This document shows, in pieces, positions 42,978 to 51,643 of a DNA stretch of 64,000 nucleotides (its first letter is position 1; every line of letters begins with the position of its first letter). Source of the DNA: Mediterraneibacter agrestimuris (GTDB taxonomy: Bacteria; Bacillota; Clostridia; Lachnospirales; Lachnospiraceae); NCBI RefSeq assembly GCF_943193195.1, contig NZ_CALPDG010000012.1:1-64000 (forward strand), read 5' to 3'. A program made the position numbers and the translations under genes. Under the pieces are notes generated by a model that was given only the letters and a program-made list of their open reading frames with translations, did no database searches and was not told the DNA's origin.

Positions 42978-43907
42978 TCAGAATTTATGAATCACAATTT
43001 GAGGGTAAATCTTCTCCATGTCCTCTTTCACATAAAATCCGGTTTCTTCCCGCATTGCTGCCGCCGCAGAAACCGCGCTTGCCTTCCGAAGTATCTCTTC
43101 CATAGGAAGCCCTTCGCTCAATCCCAGCGCAAATCCCGCAATCATCGAATCTCCGCAGCCTACCGTATTGACCGTCTCAATCTTCGGAACCTCCGCCCGG
43201 AAAATCCCTTCCTCACAAACCACAAAGGAACCGTCACCACCAAGAGAAACCGCCACAATTTCCACGCCCTTTTGATGGATCATCTCTGCCGCCTTAATCA
43301 TCTCTTCCAGACTGTCGCAAGATGTTCCCGTGAGCATTCGGATTTCATCGATGTTCGGTTTTATCATTGTGGGCTTCGCTTCAATTCCCATCGTTAGCAA
43401 ATTCCCACTGGTGTCCAGAATGACTTTTTTCCCCACTTTCTTCACAAGTGTCACAAGTCTCTGGTATGCTGTTCCGTCCAGCCCCTTCGGCACACTGCCG
43501 GACATGGCGACTACTTCTGCCTGCTCCACGAGTCCTTTAAACTTTTCTACAAATCCATCAAAATCATCTTCTGTCAGCGTAAATCCCGGCTCCAGAAATT
43601 CGGTCTGTATATGATTGACTTCGTCCCAGATATTGATACACGATCTGCTTTCTGCATCCACATGATAAAAATCACTTTTAATATGGAAGGGTTTCAACGC
43701 ATCTTCTATATAATTTCCCGCATGTCCACCTACAAATCCGGTAGCGACTACCTCTGCTCCTGAGATCGCCAGCGGCTTGGAAACATTTAGTCCCTTTCCG
43801 CCCGGCACATATACGCATTCTTTCACCCGGTTGACTTCACCGATCTGAACGCCTTCCACCACATAACGCTTATCAATCGCTGCATTTAGCGTCACTGTCA
43901 GTATCAT
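42978..43907 (-). CDS. PfkB-family hexose-phosphate kinase (FruK/LacC type)
   Basis: A 309-residue ribokinase-superfamily kinase of the 1-phosphofructokinase/tagatose-6-phosphate kinase group: VTLNAAIDKRY, YVPGGKGLNVSKPLAISGAEV, and catalytic VGCGDSMIAGFALG. It should phosphorylate fructose 1-phosphate or tagatose 6-phosphate to the bisphosphate. The neighbouring GatD-like dehydrogenase and GatY-like aldolase favour tagatose 6-phosphate. The ATG at 43907 has AGGGA 5 bases upstream. Confidence 0.88.
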   Translation of the reverse strand: MILTVTLNAAIDKRYVVEGVQIGEVNRVKECVYVPGGKGLNVSKPLAISGAEVVATGFVGGHAGNYIEDALKPFHIKSDFYHVDAESRSCINIWDEVNHIQTEFLEPGFTLTEDDFDGFVEKFKGLVEQAEVVAMSGSVPKGLDGTAYQRLVTLVKKVGKKVILDTSGNLLTMGIEAKPTMIKPNIDEIRMLTGTSCDSLEEMIKAAEMIHQKGVEIVAVSLGGDGSFVVCEEGIFRAEVPKIETVNTVGCGDSMIAGFALGLSEGLPMEEILRKASAVSAAAAMREETGFYVKEDMEKIYPQIVIHKF

Positions 43908-43997
43908 CCATATCCCTCCCTTCTTTTTATGTGTGTATAACAAATTAATTTTTTGACTTATCTCAGTACTGTTTATAGTCCAAATGCGCATAAACTC

Positions 43998-45044
43998 TTA
44001 TTCATTGACAAGTAATACCTTCCCTTTCACTAATCCCGGCGTCTTAAACATCTGGAATGCTTCCTGTGCCTCACTCATAGGCATTTTTTTATAAATGAAT
44101 CCCGGATCGAACTGCAACTGTCCGGTTGCAAAATAGTGTGCCGTCAGTTCCCATTCTTTTCCCGGGAACGGAGAACTATAAGACATCCACGAACCTGTCA
44201 GCTTAAATTCTTTACGGTTCATATTTTCCCACATTGCCGGCGTAAATGTCAGGTCCACATGCGGCGTTCCAATGAAACAGATATGACTCTTATTTGCCGC
44301 CAGTTCAAACGCCATATACATGGTCGGTGCCTGTCCCGCAGTCTCATAAACATAATCATAACCCTTCCCGCCAGTGATCGCCTTCGCCTCTTCCATATAA
44401 TTTTCTTTTGTTGTATTGATAACTTCATCTGCGCCGAGGCGTTTTGCCAGCTCCAGACGTTCCTCGCTGATATCAAATACAACTACCTTTTTGGAACCAA
44501 AAATCTTTGCCCACTGCATCATAAACATACCGATGGTTCCGCCGCCCAGAATTGCCACATACCGTCCGCCCTGATAGTCATTTTGCAGCAGTCCATGTAA
44601 AGCAACTGTAGAAGGCTCAAACATTGCTCCCTGTTCATAAGAAATGCTTTTGTCAAACACAACTGCATTCTGCTCCGGAAGGACAACATAGTCCGCATTA
44701 CTTCCCTGCTGTCTGGAACCTATAAAGCTATAATGCTTACAAAGGGAGAAGTTTCCGTTCTGACAGTCGTCACATTTCATGCATGGAAGAAGCGGCGCGC
44801 CGGATACTCTGTCTCCTACTTTAACCTTTGTTACGCCTTCTCCGACTTCTACGACATCACCGGAAAACTCATGCCCCAGTACGATCGGATAAAAATGTAC
44901 TCCGTTATGGAGTACCCGCGGAATATCCGAACCACATATTCCAGAAGCCTTTACTCTCACTTTCACTTCCCCCGGCCCCGGTGTAGGTTCTTCATAATCC
45001 AGATACTGAACATCTTCATTTGCACATACCACTGCTGCTTTCAT
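43998..45044 (-). CDS. Zinc-dependent polyol(-phosphate) dehydrogenase, GatD-like
   Basis: A 348-residue medium-chain dehydrogenase. Catalytic zinc ligands are in GICGSD and LGHEFSGDV. A structural zinc site follows (CMKCDDCQNGNFSLC), and the Rossmann motif is ILGGGTIGMF. The N-terminus (GICGSDIPRVLHNGVHFYPI, FIGSRQQG) is strikingly like galactitol-1-phosphate 5-dehydrogenase GatD, which makes tagatose 6-phosphate. Sorbitol or other polyol dehydrogenases share the fold, so the substrate is inferred. It lies between two kinases, fitting a phosphorylated substrate. Confidence 0.87.
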   Translation of the reverse strand: MKAAVVCANEDVQYLDYEEPTPGPGEVKVRVKASGICGSDIPRVLHNGVHFYPIVLGHEFSGDVVEVGEGVTKVKVGDRVSGAPLLPCMKCDDCQNGNFSLCKHYSFIGSRQQGSNADYVVLPEQNAVVFDKSISYEQGAMFEPSTVALHGLLQNDYQGGRYVAILGGGTIGMFMMQWAKIFGSKKVVVFDISEERLELAKRLGADEVINTTKENYMEEAKAITGGKGYDYVYETAGQAPTMYMAFELAANKSHICFIGTPHVDLTFTPAMWENMNRKEFKLTGSWMSYSSPFPGKEWELTAHYFATGQLQFDPGFIYKKMPMSEAQEAFQMFKTPGLVKGKVLLVNE

Positions 45045-45058
45045 AATTTACTGCCTCC

Positions 45059-46567
45059 TTATTTTTTCATCGTATCCTTTAACTGCTGATATAACTCCAG
45101 ATAAATATCATAATTCTTCTGATATTTTTTTGTATTCTCTGCATTAGGTTTATGTGTCCGCTTCACCTTTACAGTAAGTCTGACTGCTTCTTCAAAGCTC
45201 TCATACATTCCGATGCCGATGCCTGCCAGGATGACTGCTCCGAGCGTCGTTGCCGTATCGGAAGACGGAACCACGATCGGTTTCCCCGTGATGTCTGACT
45301 TTATCTGTGTCCAAAGCAGGGAATTGGCAGAACCGCCCATTGCCCGCAGGACATTTACCTCCGCCCCTGTCTGCTCTGCAATTTCTAAGTTATGCCGGAG
45401 AGAATATGCCACCCCCTCCATTGCCGCACGGATAAAATGCCCTTTCGTCTTACTAAAATCCAATCCATAGAACACACCTTTAGCTTCTGCATCCCAGATT
45501 GGCGAACGTTCACCAGCCATATACGGCAGAAATACCACACCGTCACTGCCTGGCGCAACAATTTCCGCTTCCTCATTAAACAACTCCAGCGAACTTTTTC
45601 CCCGCCGTCTGCCTTCTTCCCGCTCATAGCCGCCAAATTCCCGCTCCATCCAGCGCATGACGCCCCCGCCTCCGGTGGTTCCGCCCTGAAGCAGCCACTT
45701 GTCCGGTACCACATGGTAACCCAATATCAGCCGCGGATCTGCCCTGTATGTACCGGTGCAAATACTCATGCCTCCTGCCTGACCGCCCTGTTCCTGCGTT
45801 TCCCCCGCTTGAAGAACTCCGGTTCCAAGGGCGCCGCAGGCTGCGTCAAGTCCGCCTGCCACAACCGGCGTACCAACAGCCAGCCCGCTCACGTCTGCCG
45901 CTTCCTCTGTCACTGTTCCGATTACAGCATGGCTGGGATAAATCTCCGGTAATAAATCCATCGGTATCCCCAGTTTCTTACACATTTCTTCATCCCATTG
46001 TCCGGTATGCATATGAAAGCAGTGCAGTCCGTACCCCTGGGAAATGTCCTGTGTCATCACACCTGTCAGCTTGTAGGCAATATAACTGTTAGACTGAAGA
46101 ATCTTATATGTATTCGCATACACCTCTGGCAGATTTCTCTCATACCAGAGAATTTTTGCCGTTGTATAAGACGGCTGGAGCGAATTTCCAGCCAAAGCAA
46201 AAATCTCATCCGCACCGATCCTGGTATTTAGCTCTTCACAAATATCCTGAGCCCGTGTATCCATCCAGATCGGCGTATTGGTCAATACTTTTCCCTCTTT
46301 ATCAACTGCGATTGCCGACCAGCTCTGTCCGTCGATTCCGATTCCGGCAATCTCCTCAGGATTCACCTGTCCTTTTTCCAAAGCCTTTTTCACTGCCTGA
46401 CAAACAACTGTCCACCACTCCTCAGGATTCTGTTCTGCCCATCCAGGGTGCGGGTAGTAAACATTATAATCACCATTTGCTGCCGAAATTACATTTCCCA
46501 TCTTATCAAATATGGCGATCTTACAGGCGCTTGTTCCGATATCAATTCCTAATAAATAAGGTTTCAT
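45059..46567 (-). CDS. FGGY-family carbohydrate kinase (XylB-like)
   Basis: A 502-residue kinase with ATP and sugar sites of the xylulokinase branch: LLGIDIGTSACKIAIFDKMG, GIGIDGQSWSAIAVD, IWMDTRAQDI, GGLDAACGALGTG and GGSANSLLWTQI. Xylulose would need xylose isomerase, which is absent. In this operon it may phosphorylate a hexitol or ketohexose and so start the route, replacing a PTS. Ribosome site AGGAGAGAGCT before ATG. Substrate untested. Confidence 0.87.
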   Translation of the reverse strand: MKPYLLGIDIGTSACKIAIFDKMGNVISAANGDYNVYYPHPGWAEQNPEEWWTVVCQAVKKALEKGQVNPEEIAGIGIDGQSWSAIAVDKEGKVLTNTPIWMDTRAQDICEELNTRIGADEIFALAGNSLQPSYTTAKILWYERNLPEVYANTYKILQSNSYIAYKLTGVMTQDISQGYGLHCFHMHTGQWDEEMCKKLGIPMDLLPEIYPSHAVIGTVTEEAADVSGLAVGTPVVAGGLDAACGALGTGVLQAGETQEQGGQAGGMSICTGTYRADPRLILGYHVVPDKWLLQGGTTGGGGVMRWMEREFGGYEREEGRRRGKSSLELFNEEAEIVAPGSDGVVFLPYMAGERSPIWDAEAKGVFYGLDFSKTKGHFIRAAMEGVAYSLRHNLEIAEQTGAEVNVLRAMGGSANSLLWTQIKSDITGKPIVVPSSDTATTLGAVILAGIGIGMYESFEEAVRLTVKVKRTHKPNAENTKKYQKNYDIYLELYQQLKDTMKK

Positions 46568-46606
46568 AGCTCTCTCCTGTGTTTCTTTTAATCCGTATAC
46601 TATACT

Positions 46607-47629
46607 TTATGAATCGCGCAGCTTCTTCACAGAATTTCCTTCTAAGAAGCAAGTGGCCAGCTTCCGCGTCTCCGGTTCCCCTGTCTCTGACTCTGTACTT
46701 CCCATTCCCAGACGTTGCAGCATAATTCCGGCAACCTGCCGTCCAATCTCCCCGGTCGGCTGGGTTACAATACTGAGCCTCGGAATGCTCGCTTTGGCAA
46801 ATTCTTCATTGTCAAAGCCGATCAGCGACAATTCTTCCGGAATCTTCACATCCAATTCATTTACCTCAATGACAGCTCCCATTGTCATCTCATAATTGGA
46901 TACAAAAACTGCCGTCATATCTGGATTATCCTCTACTAACTTCCGCATAGCGGCAGTTCCGCCGGAAATGGTATAATCGCCCCTGACAATGAGTGAATCC
47001 TCTACTGTCAGATCTGCTTCCTGCAGGGCAAGCACATATCCGCGGAATCGTTCTTCTGCCGTATACACATCTTCCGGTCCCGCTATCATACCGATTTTAG
47101 TATGACCTGCTGTGATCAGCCGTTCCACCGCACTTTTGGCAGCGCCTTTGTTGTCCACAAGAACACAGTCACAGTCTATTTGCTTCATCTTCCGGTCCAC
47201 AAGAACCACTGGTTTCCCCGCGCGGATAAATTTCCGGAGATACTCTCCATTCCTTCCCGTCGGCATGATGATAAGACCATCAACTCTGCGGTGATAAAGA
47301 AACTCCACTGCTTCCTCTTCCCGCTTCTCATCCGTACGGCAGTCACAGATCATGGCCGCATAACCTTTGCTTCTCAAGATATCTTCCACCTCGGTAATAA
47401 TTTCCGCACAAAAAATATTGTTCAGCTCCGGGATAATGATCCCGATTATCTTCGTCCGGTTCGTCTTAAGTCCCCGTGCAACCTCATTTACCTCAAAATG
47501 AAGTTCTTCGATCGCCTGCTCGATCTTGATCCGGTTCTTTTCCCGCACATTTCCCCCGTTAAAATAGGACGAAATCGTTGCCAAACCGAGCCCTGTTGCT
47601 TTCGCAATATCTTTCATTGTTGCTGCCAA
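46607..47629 (-). CDS. LacI-family repressor of the polyol operon
   Basis: A 340-residue repressor: HTH TMKDIAKATGLGLATISSYFNGG, hinge NEVARGLKTN, and an effector-binding domain (IIGIIIPELNNIFCAEIITEVEDIL; AVFVSNYEMTMGAVIEVNEL). I prefer TTG 47629 (AGGTGAG 4 bases before, giving MAATMKDI) over GTG 47638. It is embedded between the aldolase and kinase genes and most likely binds the perfect 18-bp palindrome at 48557. Confidence 0.88.
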   Translation of the reverse strand: MAATMKDIAKATGLGLATISSYFNGGNVREKNRIKIEQAIEELHFEVNEVARGLKTNRTKIIGIIIPELNNIFCAEIITEVEDILRSKGYAAMICDCRTDEKREEEAVEFLYHRRVDGLIIMPTGRNGEYLRKFIRAGKPVVLVDRKMKQIDCDCVLVDNKGAAKSAVERLITAGHTKIGMIAGPEDVYTAEERFRGYVLALQEADLTVEDSLIVRGDYTISGGTAAMRKLVEDNPDMTAVFVSNYEMTMGAVIEVNELDVKIPEELSLIGFDNEEFAKASIPRLSIVTQPTGEIGRQVAGIMLQRLGMGSTESETGEPETRKLATCFLEGNSVKKLRDS

Positions 47630-47661
47630 ATATCTCACCTGCCCTTTGCAGTCTTACTTCT

Positions 47662-48513
47662 TTACTCTGCCTTATCATTGCATCCGCAGACTTTCATACG
47701 TCCTTTGACCAGTTCTTTGACTGCCTCCATGCCGACTACGCCTAATTTCTTCGGATCAAATGTCTCCGGCTTTTCTTCTATCAGCTTCTTGCCTGCGTCT
47801 GTATAGGCTTTTCTCAGCTCTGTTGCAAAATTCACTTTACAGATTCCACGCTCTACGCATTCTCTGACATCCTCGTCCGTCAGACCGGACGCGCCATGAA
47901 GAACAAGCGGAACAGGAACGATCTCTTTAATCTGGGATACACGCTCTTTATCCAGAACCGGCGTTCCGGCATAAAAGCCATGTGCAGTTCCGATTGCGAC
48001 CGCAAGCGAAGAAATCCCTGTTCTTTCTACGAATTCCTTAGCTTCTGCTGGATCGGTATTGGTGTCTGCCTCCGCTTCCAGATCGTCTTCCTTCCCGCCA
48101 ACTTTGCCGAGTTCAGCCTCTACCGGAATGCCGCATGCCTCTGCCACATCTACGACTCTTTTGCTGACTGCGATATTATCCTCAAAGCTCTCTCCTGATC
48201 CGTCTATCATAACAGAAGTATATCCTGCCTTCACTGCCTGTACTGCCAGTTCAAAACTGCTGCCATGATCCAGATGGAGACACACCGGTATGCTTGCTTT
48301 CTTCGCTTCCGCTGCAACAATTGCAAAATAAGTTTCCAATGATCCATACTTAATTGTAGACGGCGTTGTCTGAAGCATGACCGGAGCCTGAAGCTCTTCT
48401 GCCGCCGCAATGACCGCCTTCACCATCTCCATATTCTCCACATTAAATGCTCCGACTGCATAGCCGCCTTTCTGAGCATCCAGTAACATTTTTTTTGATG
48501 TAACCAATGGCAT
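47662..48513 (-). CDS. Class II bisphosphate aldolase, GatY/KbaY-like
   Basis: A 283-residue zinc aldolase: GYAVGAFNVENMEMVKAVI, the zinc His in CLHLDHGSS, VEAELGKVGGKEDD, VAIGTAHGFY and VLHGASGLTDEDV, ending in MKVCGCN. The shape and ending resemble tagatose-1,6-bisphosphate aldolase (GatY/KbaY) more than glycolytic Fba, giving dihydroxyacetone phosphate and glyceraldehyde 3-phosphate. First gene after the operon promoter, with AGGAGG before the ATG. A glycolytic Fba cannot be excluded. Confidence 0.9.
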   Translation of the reverse strand: MPLVTSKKMLLDAQKGGYAVGAFNVENMEMVKAVIAAAEELQAPVMLQTTPSTIKYGSLETYFAIVAAEAKKASIPVCLHLDHGSSFELAVQAVKAGYTSVMIDGSGESFEDNIAVSKRVVDVAEACGIPVEAELGKVGGKEDDLEAEADTNTDPAEAKEFVERTGISSLAVAIGTAHGFYAGTPVLDKERVSQIKEIVPVPLVLHGASGLTDEDVRECVERGICKVNFATELRKAYTDAGKKLIEEKPETFDPKKLGVVGMEAVKELVKGRMKVCGCNDKAE

Positions 48514-48556
48514 TTTGATATCCTCCTCTGTTTGAAAATGTGTGATCTATGTTTTT

Positions 48557-48574
48557 AACCGAAACGTTTCGGTT
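48557..48574. promoter_or_regulatory. Perfect 18-bp operator of the LacI repressor
   Basis: AACCGAAACGTTTCGGTT is a complete palindrome with the central CG typical of LacI-family sites. It begins 10 bp downstream of the -10 box and so covers the start of transcription. Confidence 0.85.
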
Positions 48575-48584
48575 TTATATGACC

Positions 48585-48613
48585 AATATACTCCTTTGCA
48601 GCTTAATTGTCAA
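48585..48613 (-). promoter_or_regulatory. Promoter of the polyol operon
   Basis: TTGACA (48608-48613), 17 bp, TATATT (48585-48590) on the minus strand, directly before the palindromic operator. Confidence 0.85.
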
Positions 48614-48630
48614 TAAAAGAAAATAAAAGT

Positions 48631-48675
48631 GGAGAGAAGAATGTTTTAACAATCATTTTCAACATTCCTCTCTCC
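48631..48675 (-). terminator. Terminator of the nucleoside transport operon
   Basis: GGAGAGA-GAATGTT and AACATTC-TCTCTCC pair with one mismatch and a 15-base loop, followed by ACTTTTATTTT on the minus strand. It is 56 bases past the hydrolase stop. Confidence 0.8.
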
Positions 48676-48730
48676 AACTCTGTGTCTTTTCAGCAAAAAA
48701 TTTCCTCAGTAAAATTGCCCGTGCCTGCGG

Positions 48731-49678
48731 CTATTGAAATACCGCAAAGAATTCATTCAGTGCACGAACTGAATCTACTTGCAGACAGTGCGTTACATAC
48801 CGTCCTTCTATTGGATATTCGCGCAGATCAGTCACAACCTTTCCTCTCGTATATTTACCGTTACATTCGATTCTGGTAATCCGTTTCTGTGTGAATACAA
48901 CCCCCGGATTTACTGCTACGATCATAGCCAGAGGATCATGGAACGGGCAGCATCCACGCATCCAGTTTTGTTTTCGCGCACCTTCCATATAATATTCTAA
49001 TTCATTTTTTGCAAATTCTAAAACCGGTCTGCACTCTTCCCGGCAGTATCTGCATGCTTCTTCTACATCCTGCATCCGCAAATGTGTATTCATTGTAACA
49101 TCCAGTCCTACCATTGTCACGTCCCATGCAGCCTGTACAACAATATCTGCCGCCTCCGGATCACCACCGATATTTGCCTCCACTTCCGGTCCCACATTTC
49201 CAAATGTTCCTACCGCGCCGCCCATAGCTACAACTTGCTTTATTTTCTTTGAAAAATCGGGATATTTTTTAATCGTATTGGCAATATTGGTCATTCTCCC
49301 AAGCAGAACCAGAACCAGCTCGTGTTCATATTGACAAGCTTTTTCGTATATAAAATCACACACATCCTTCTCAACCGTCTTCTGTTGGGACTCTGGTAAT
49401 TCTACATTTCCAATTCCATTTTTACCGTGAATAAATTCCGGAAACTCTTCGGTTTCTCCTGCTATCGTACACTCAGCTCCGGCGCATACAGGTATTTTGT
49501 CTTCCGCTCCTGCTAATTTTAAAATCCGGAGTGCATTCTCAGCGCCCTGCGCAGCAGTTACATTTCCTATCCCTGTCGTAATCCCTGCAATTTCCACATC
49601 TTTTCGGTACAGAGCAAAAAGAATTGCAAGAGAATCATCTACTCCCGGATCACAGTCAATCAAAATCTTCTTGATCAT
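48731..49678 (-). CDS. Nucleoside hydrolase (IunH family)
   Basis: A 315-residue inosine/uridine-preferring nucleoside hydrolase family enzyme. The calcium site is ILIDCDPGVDDSLAILFAL, with MGGAVGTFGNVGPEVEANIGGDPEAAD and CPFHDPLAMIVAV as the other active-site segments. It cleaves nucleosides to base and free ribose. The ATG overlaps the end of the MtnA-like gene by 4 bp. It is the last gene of the operon, so imported nucleosides are a natural substrate. Confidence 0.92.
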   Translation of the reverse strand: MIKKILIDCDPGVDDSLAILFALYRKDVEIAGITTGIGNVTAAQGAENALRILKLAGAEDKIPVCAGAECTIAGETEEFPEFIHGKNGIGNVELPESQQKTVEKDVCDFIYEKACQYEHELVLVLLGRMTNIANTIKKYPDFSKKIKQVVAMGGAVGTFGNVGPEVEANIGGDPEAADIVVQAAWDVTMVGLDVTMNTHLRMQDVEEACRYCREECRPVLEFAKNELEYYMEGARKQNWMRGCCPFHDPLAMIVAVNPGVVFTQKRITRIECNGKYTRGKVVTDLREYPIEGRYVTHCLQVDSVRALNEFFAVFQ

Positions 49679-50727
49679 TTTTCTTTTTTCAGCAGGGCAG
49701 CAAGCTTTTCTTCATTTGGGTTCTTAACAACTCCCTTTTCCGTAATGATTGCTGTAATCAATTCATGCGGCGTCACATCAAATGCAGGATTGTACACTTT
49801 TACACCCTCCGGAGCTGTACGTTTTCCAAATCCGCAAGTCACTTCATCTGCTTTCCTTTCTTCAATCGGTATTTCATCTCCAGTCTGCGTAGTCAGATCT
49901 ATCGTAGAAACCGGTCCTGCCACATAAAATGGAATATTATGATGCTTTGCGAGCACTGCCACAGAATAGGTTCCTATCTTGTTCGCAGCGTCACCGTTTG
50001 CCGCGATGCGGTCGCATCCCACGATCACTGCATCTATCTTTCCCTGTTTCATCAGCATGCCCGCCATATTATCTGTGATCACAGTCACATCGATGCCTGC
50101 ATGATACAGTTCCCACGCAGTCAGGCGTGCCCCCTGTAAGAGCGGCCGGGTTTCATCTGCATATACCTTAAAATGAATTCCCTTTTCTCTGCCAAGAAGC
50201 ATCGGGGATAAAGCCGTACCATAATGCACAGTTGCAAGTCCGCCCGCATTGCAGTGTGTCAAAAGTGTCATGCCGTCCTTCAAAAGAGTGAGTGCATTTT
50301 CCCCGATTGATACACAGGCTGCCTCTTCATATTTTTCAATCGCCTTTGCTTCATTTTCAAGTGCTTTCTGACACACTGCATTGGGTTCCTTCTGATTCGC
50401 CATGCCCGTCTCCGCCATGCGATCCAGCGCCCAGAAAAGATTAACTGCGGTAGGTCTTGATGTTGCAAGATACTCTACAACATTTTTCAGCTTTTCATGA
50501 TATTCCTCCGGTGTTCTGTCTGTATATCTCTGCATTTCTACCGCTACGCCATAACCGGCTGCCACACCGATTGCCGGGGCGCCTCTGACGCACAGTCTCT
50601 TAATTGCATCCCACATCTGTTCTGCTTGCCGGATTTCCATAAATTTTTCTGTCTCCGGCAACAATGTCTGATCCAGAATTTTTACATAATCTCCCATCCA
50701 TTCTACGGGTTTTATTGTTTTTCCCAT
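49675..50727 (-). CDS. mtnA: MtnA-type (methylthio)ribose-1-phosphate isomerase
   Basis: A 350-residue eIF2B-related sugar-phosphate isomerase. The MtnA signature GCDRIAANGDAANKIGTYSVAVLAKHHNIPFYVAGP is complete. MCIRG-type loop LCVRGAPAIGVAAGYG and LLTHCNAGGLATVHYGTAL hold the catalytic Cys and Asp region. It converts 5-methylthioribose 1-phosphate to the ribulose form, and some relatives use 5-deoxyribose 1-phosphate. No other methionine-salvage gene (mtnB, C, D, K) is next to it, which suggests the shorter DHAP-shunt or a nucleoside-specific use. Confidence 0.92.
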   Translation of the reverse strand: MGKTIKPVEWMGDYVKILDQTLLPETEKFMEIRQAEQMWDAIKRLCVRGAPAIGVAAGYGVAVEMQRYTDRTPEEYHEKLKNVVEYLATSRPTAVNLFWALDRMAETGMANQKEPNAVCQKALENEAKAIEKYEEAACVSIGENALTLLKDGMTLLTHCNAGGLATVHYGTALSPMLLGREKGIHFKVYADETRPLLQGARLTAWELYHAGIDVTVITDNMAGMLMKQGKIDAVIVGCDRIAANGDAANKIGTYSVAVLAKHHNIPFYVAGPVSTIDLTTQTGDEIPIEERKADEVTCGFGKRTAPEGVKVYNPAFDVTPHELITAIITEKGVVKNPNEEKLAALLKKEK

Positions 50728-50760
50728 CTCTTTCCTCCTATTTTTTATTTTCTTAACTGC

Positions 50761-51642
50761 TTACAGTTTTCCAAGCCCTTCCGGAGATTTTGAATTTCTC
50801 CCAAATAATACCAGAGCGATCAGTGTTACAAGATACGGCAGCATCTGCATCAACTGGGATGGAAGTTCCAGATCCGTCAGCGTATACCGCAGAGTCTGCA
50901 CAACTGCAAAGAACAAAGCCGCAAACGCGCCGCCAAGAGGCGTCCAGCCTCCGAAAATATTTGCCGCCACTCCCATGTATCCTCTTCCCGCTACCATATC
51001 CGTAACGAACAGATTTCCATATCCCACAGATAAGTATGCGCCTCCGGCAGCAGCCAGAATTCCACTTGCCGTCATCGCCCATAATTTGTAACGGTTGGTA
51101 TTGATCCCACAGGTTTGCAGTCCAAGGGGAAAGTCCCCTGTCATCCGAAGCCGCAGTCCATATTTCGTCTTATACATAAAATACCACATTCCTGCTACAA
51201 TCAAAATAGTAAGAAATACGAACCAAGAAATCCCGGTACTTCCACCAAAGATTTTGGACAAATCCATCGTGCCAATGGAATTGACTGTTGCGCTCGCCCC
51301 TTCGCTTCCCCATATCTGCTGTGTAACCATCGGTGTAATACCGGCTGCAAAAAAATTCACGGCTACCCCGACTACTACCTGCTGTCCTTTCAACGTGACC
51401 GCAAATATTCCATAAATCCACCCCGCAAGTGCGCCGCCCGCTACTGCAAGTAATACGCCAAGCCATGGATTTCCAGTGTAATAGCTTCCTGTCACGGCAA
51501 AAAATGCTCCGAATATCATGATTCCTTCAACGCCAAGGCAGATCACGCCGGACCGCTCTGCGATCATAGCTGCTTCTGCCGCCAAAACAAGAGGAACCGC
51601 CAAATTTACAGCTAAAAATATAAAATCAAAACATGCCTGCAT
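50761..51642 (-). CDS. Nucleoside ABC transporter permease (PnrE/NupQ-like)
   Basis: A 293-residue permease, BPD_transp_2 family, with about eight helices (NLAVPLVLAAEAAMIAERSGVICLGVEGIMIFGAFFAVTGSYYTG; GYMGVAANIFGGWTPLGGAFAALFF). The ATG at 51642 has GGGGGA 9 bases before and lies 1 base after the first permease stop. The preceding reading frame extends upstream but its start lacks a ribosome site. It forms the second half of the channel. Confidence 0.88.
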   Translation of the reverse strand: MQACFDFIFLAVNLAVPLVLAAEAAMIAERSGVICLGVEGIMIFGAFFAVTGSYYTGNPWLGVLLAVAGGALAGWIYGIFAVTLKGQQVVVGVAVNFFAAGITPMVTQQIWGSEGASATVNSIGTMDLSKIFGGSTGISWFVFLTILIVAGMWYFMYKTKYGLRLRMTGDFPLGLQTCGINTNRYKLWAMTASGILAAAGGAYLSVGYGNLFVTDMVAGRGYMGVAANIFGGWTPLGGAFAALFFAVVQTLRYTLTDLELPSQLMQMLPYLVTLIALVLFGRNSKSPEGLGKL

Positions 51643-51643
51643 A

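Noticed and set aside
45059-46567. Xylulokinase and a xylose operon
   Set aside because: No xylose isomerase is present and the neighbouring genes fit hexitol phosphate metabolism better.
47662-48513. Glycolytic fructose-bisphosphate aldolase
   Set aside because: Not excluded, but the C-terminal KVCG ending, operon partners and a dedicated LacI operator favour a GatY/KbaY-type role.
49675-50727. Translation initiation factor eIF2B-like or ribose-1,5-bisphosphate isomerase
   Set aside because: The GCDRIAANGDAANKIGT signature is that of MtnA isomerases.
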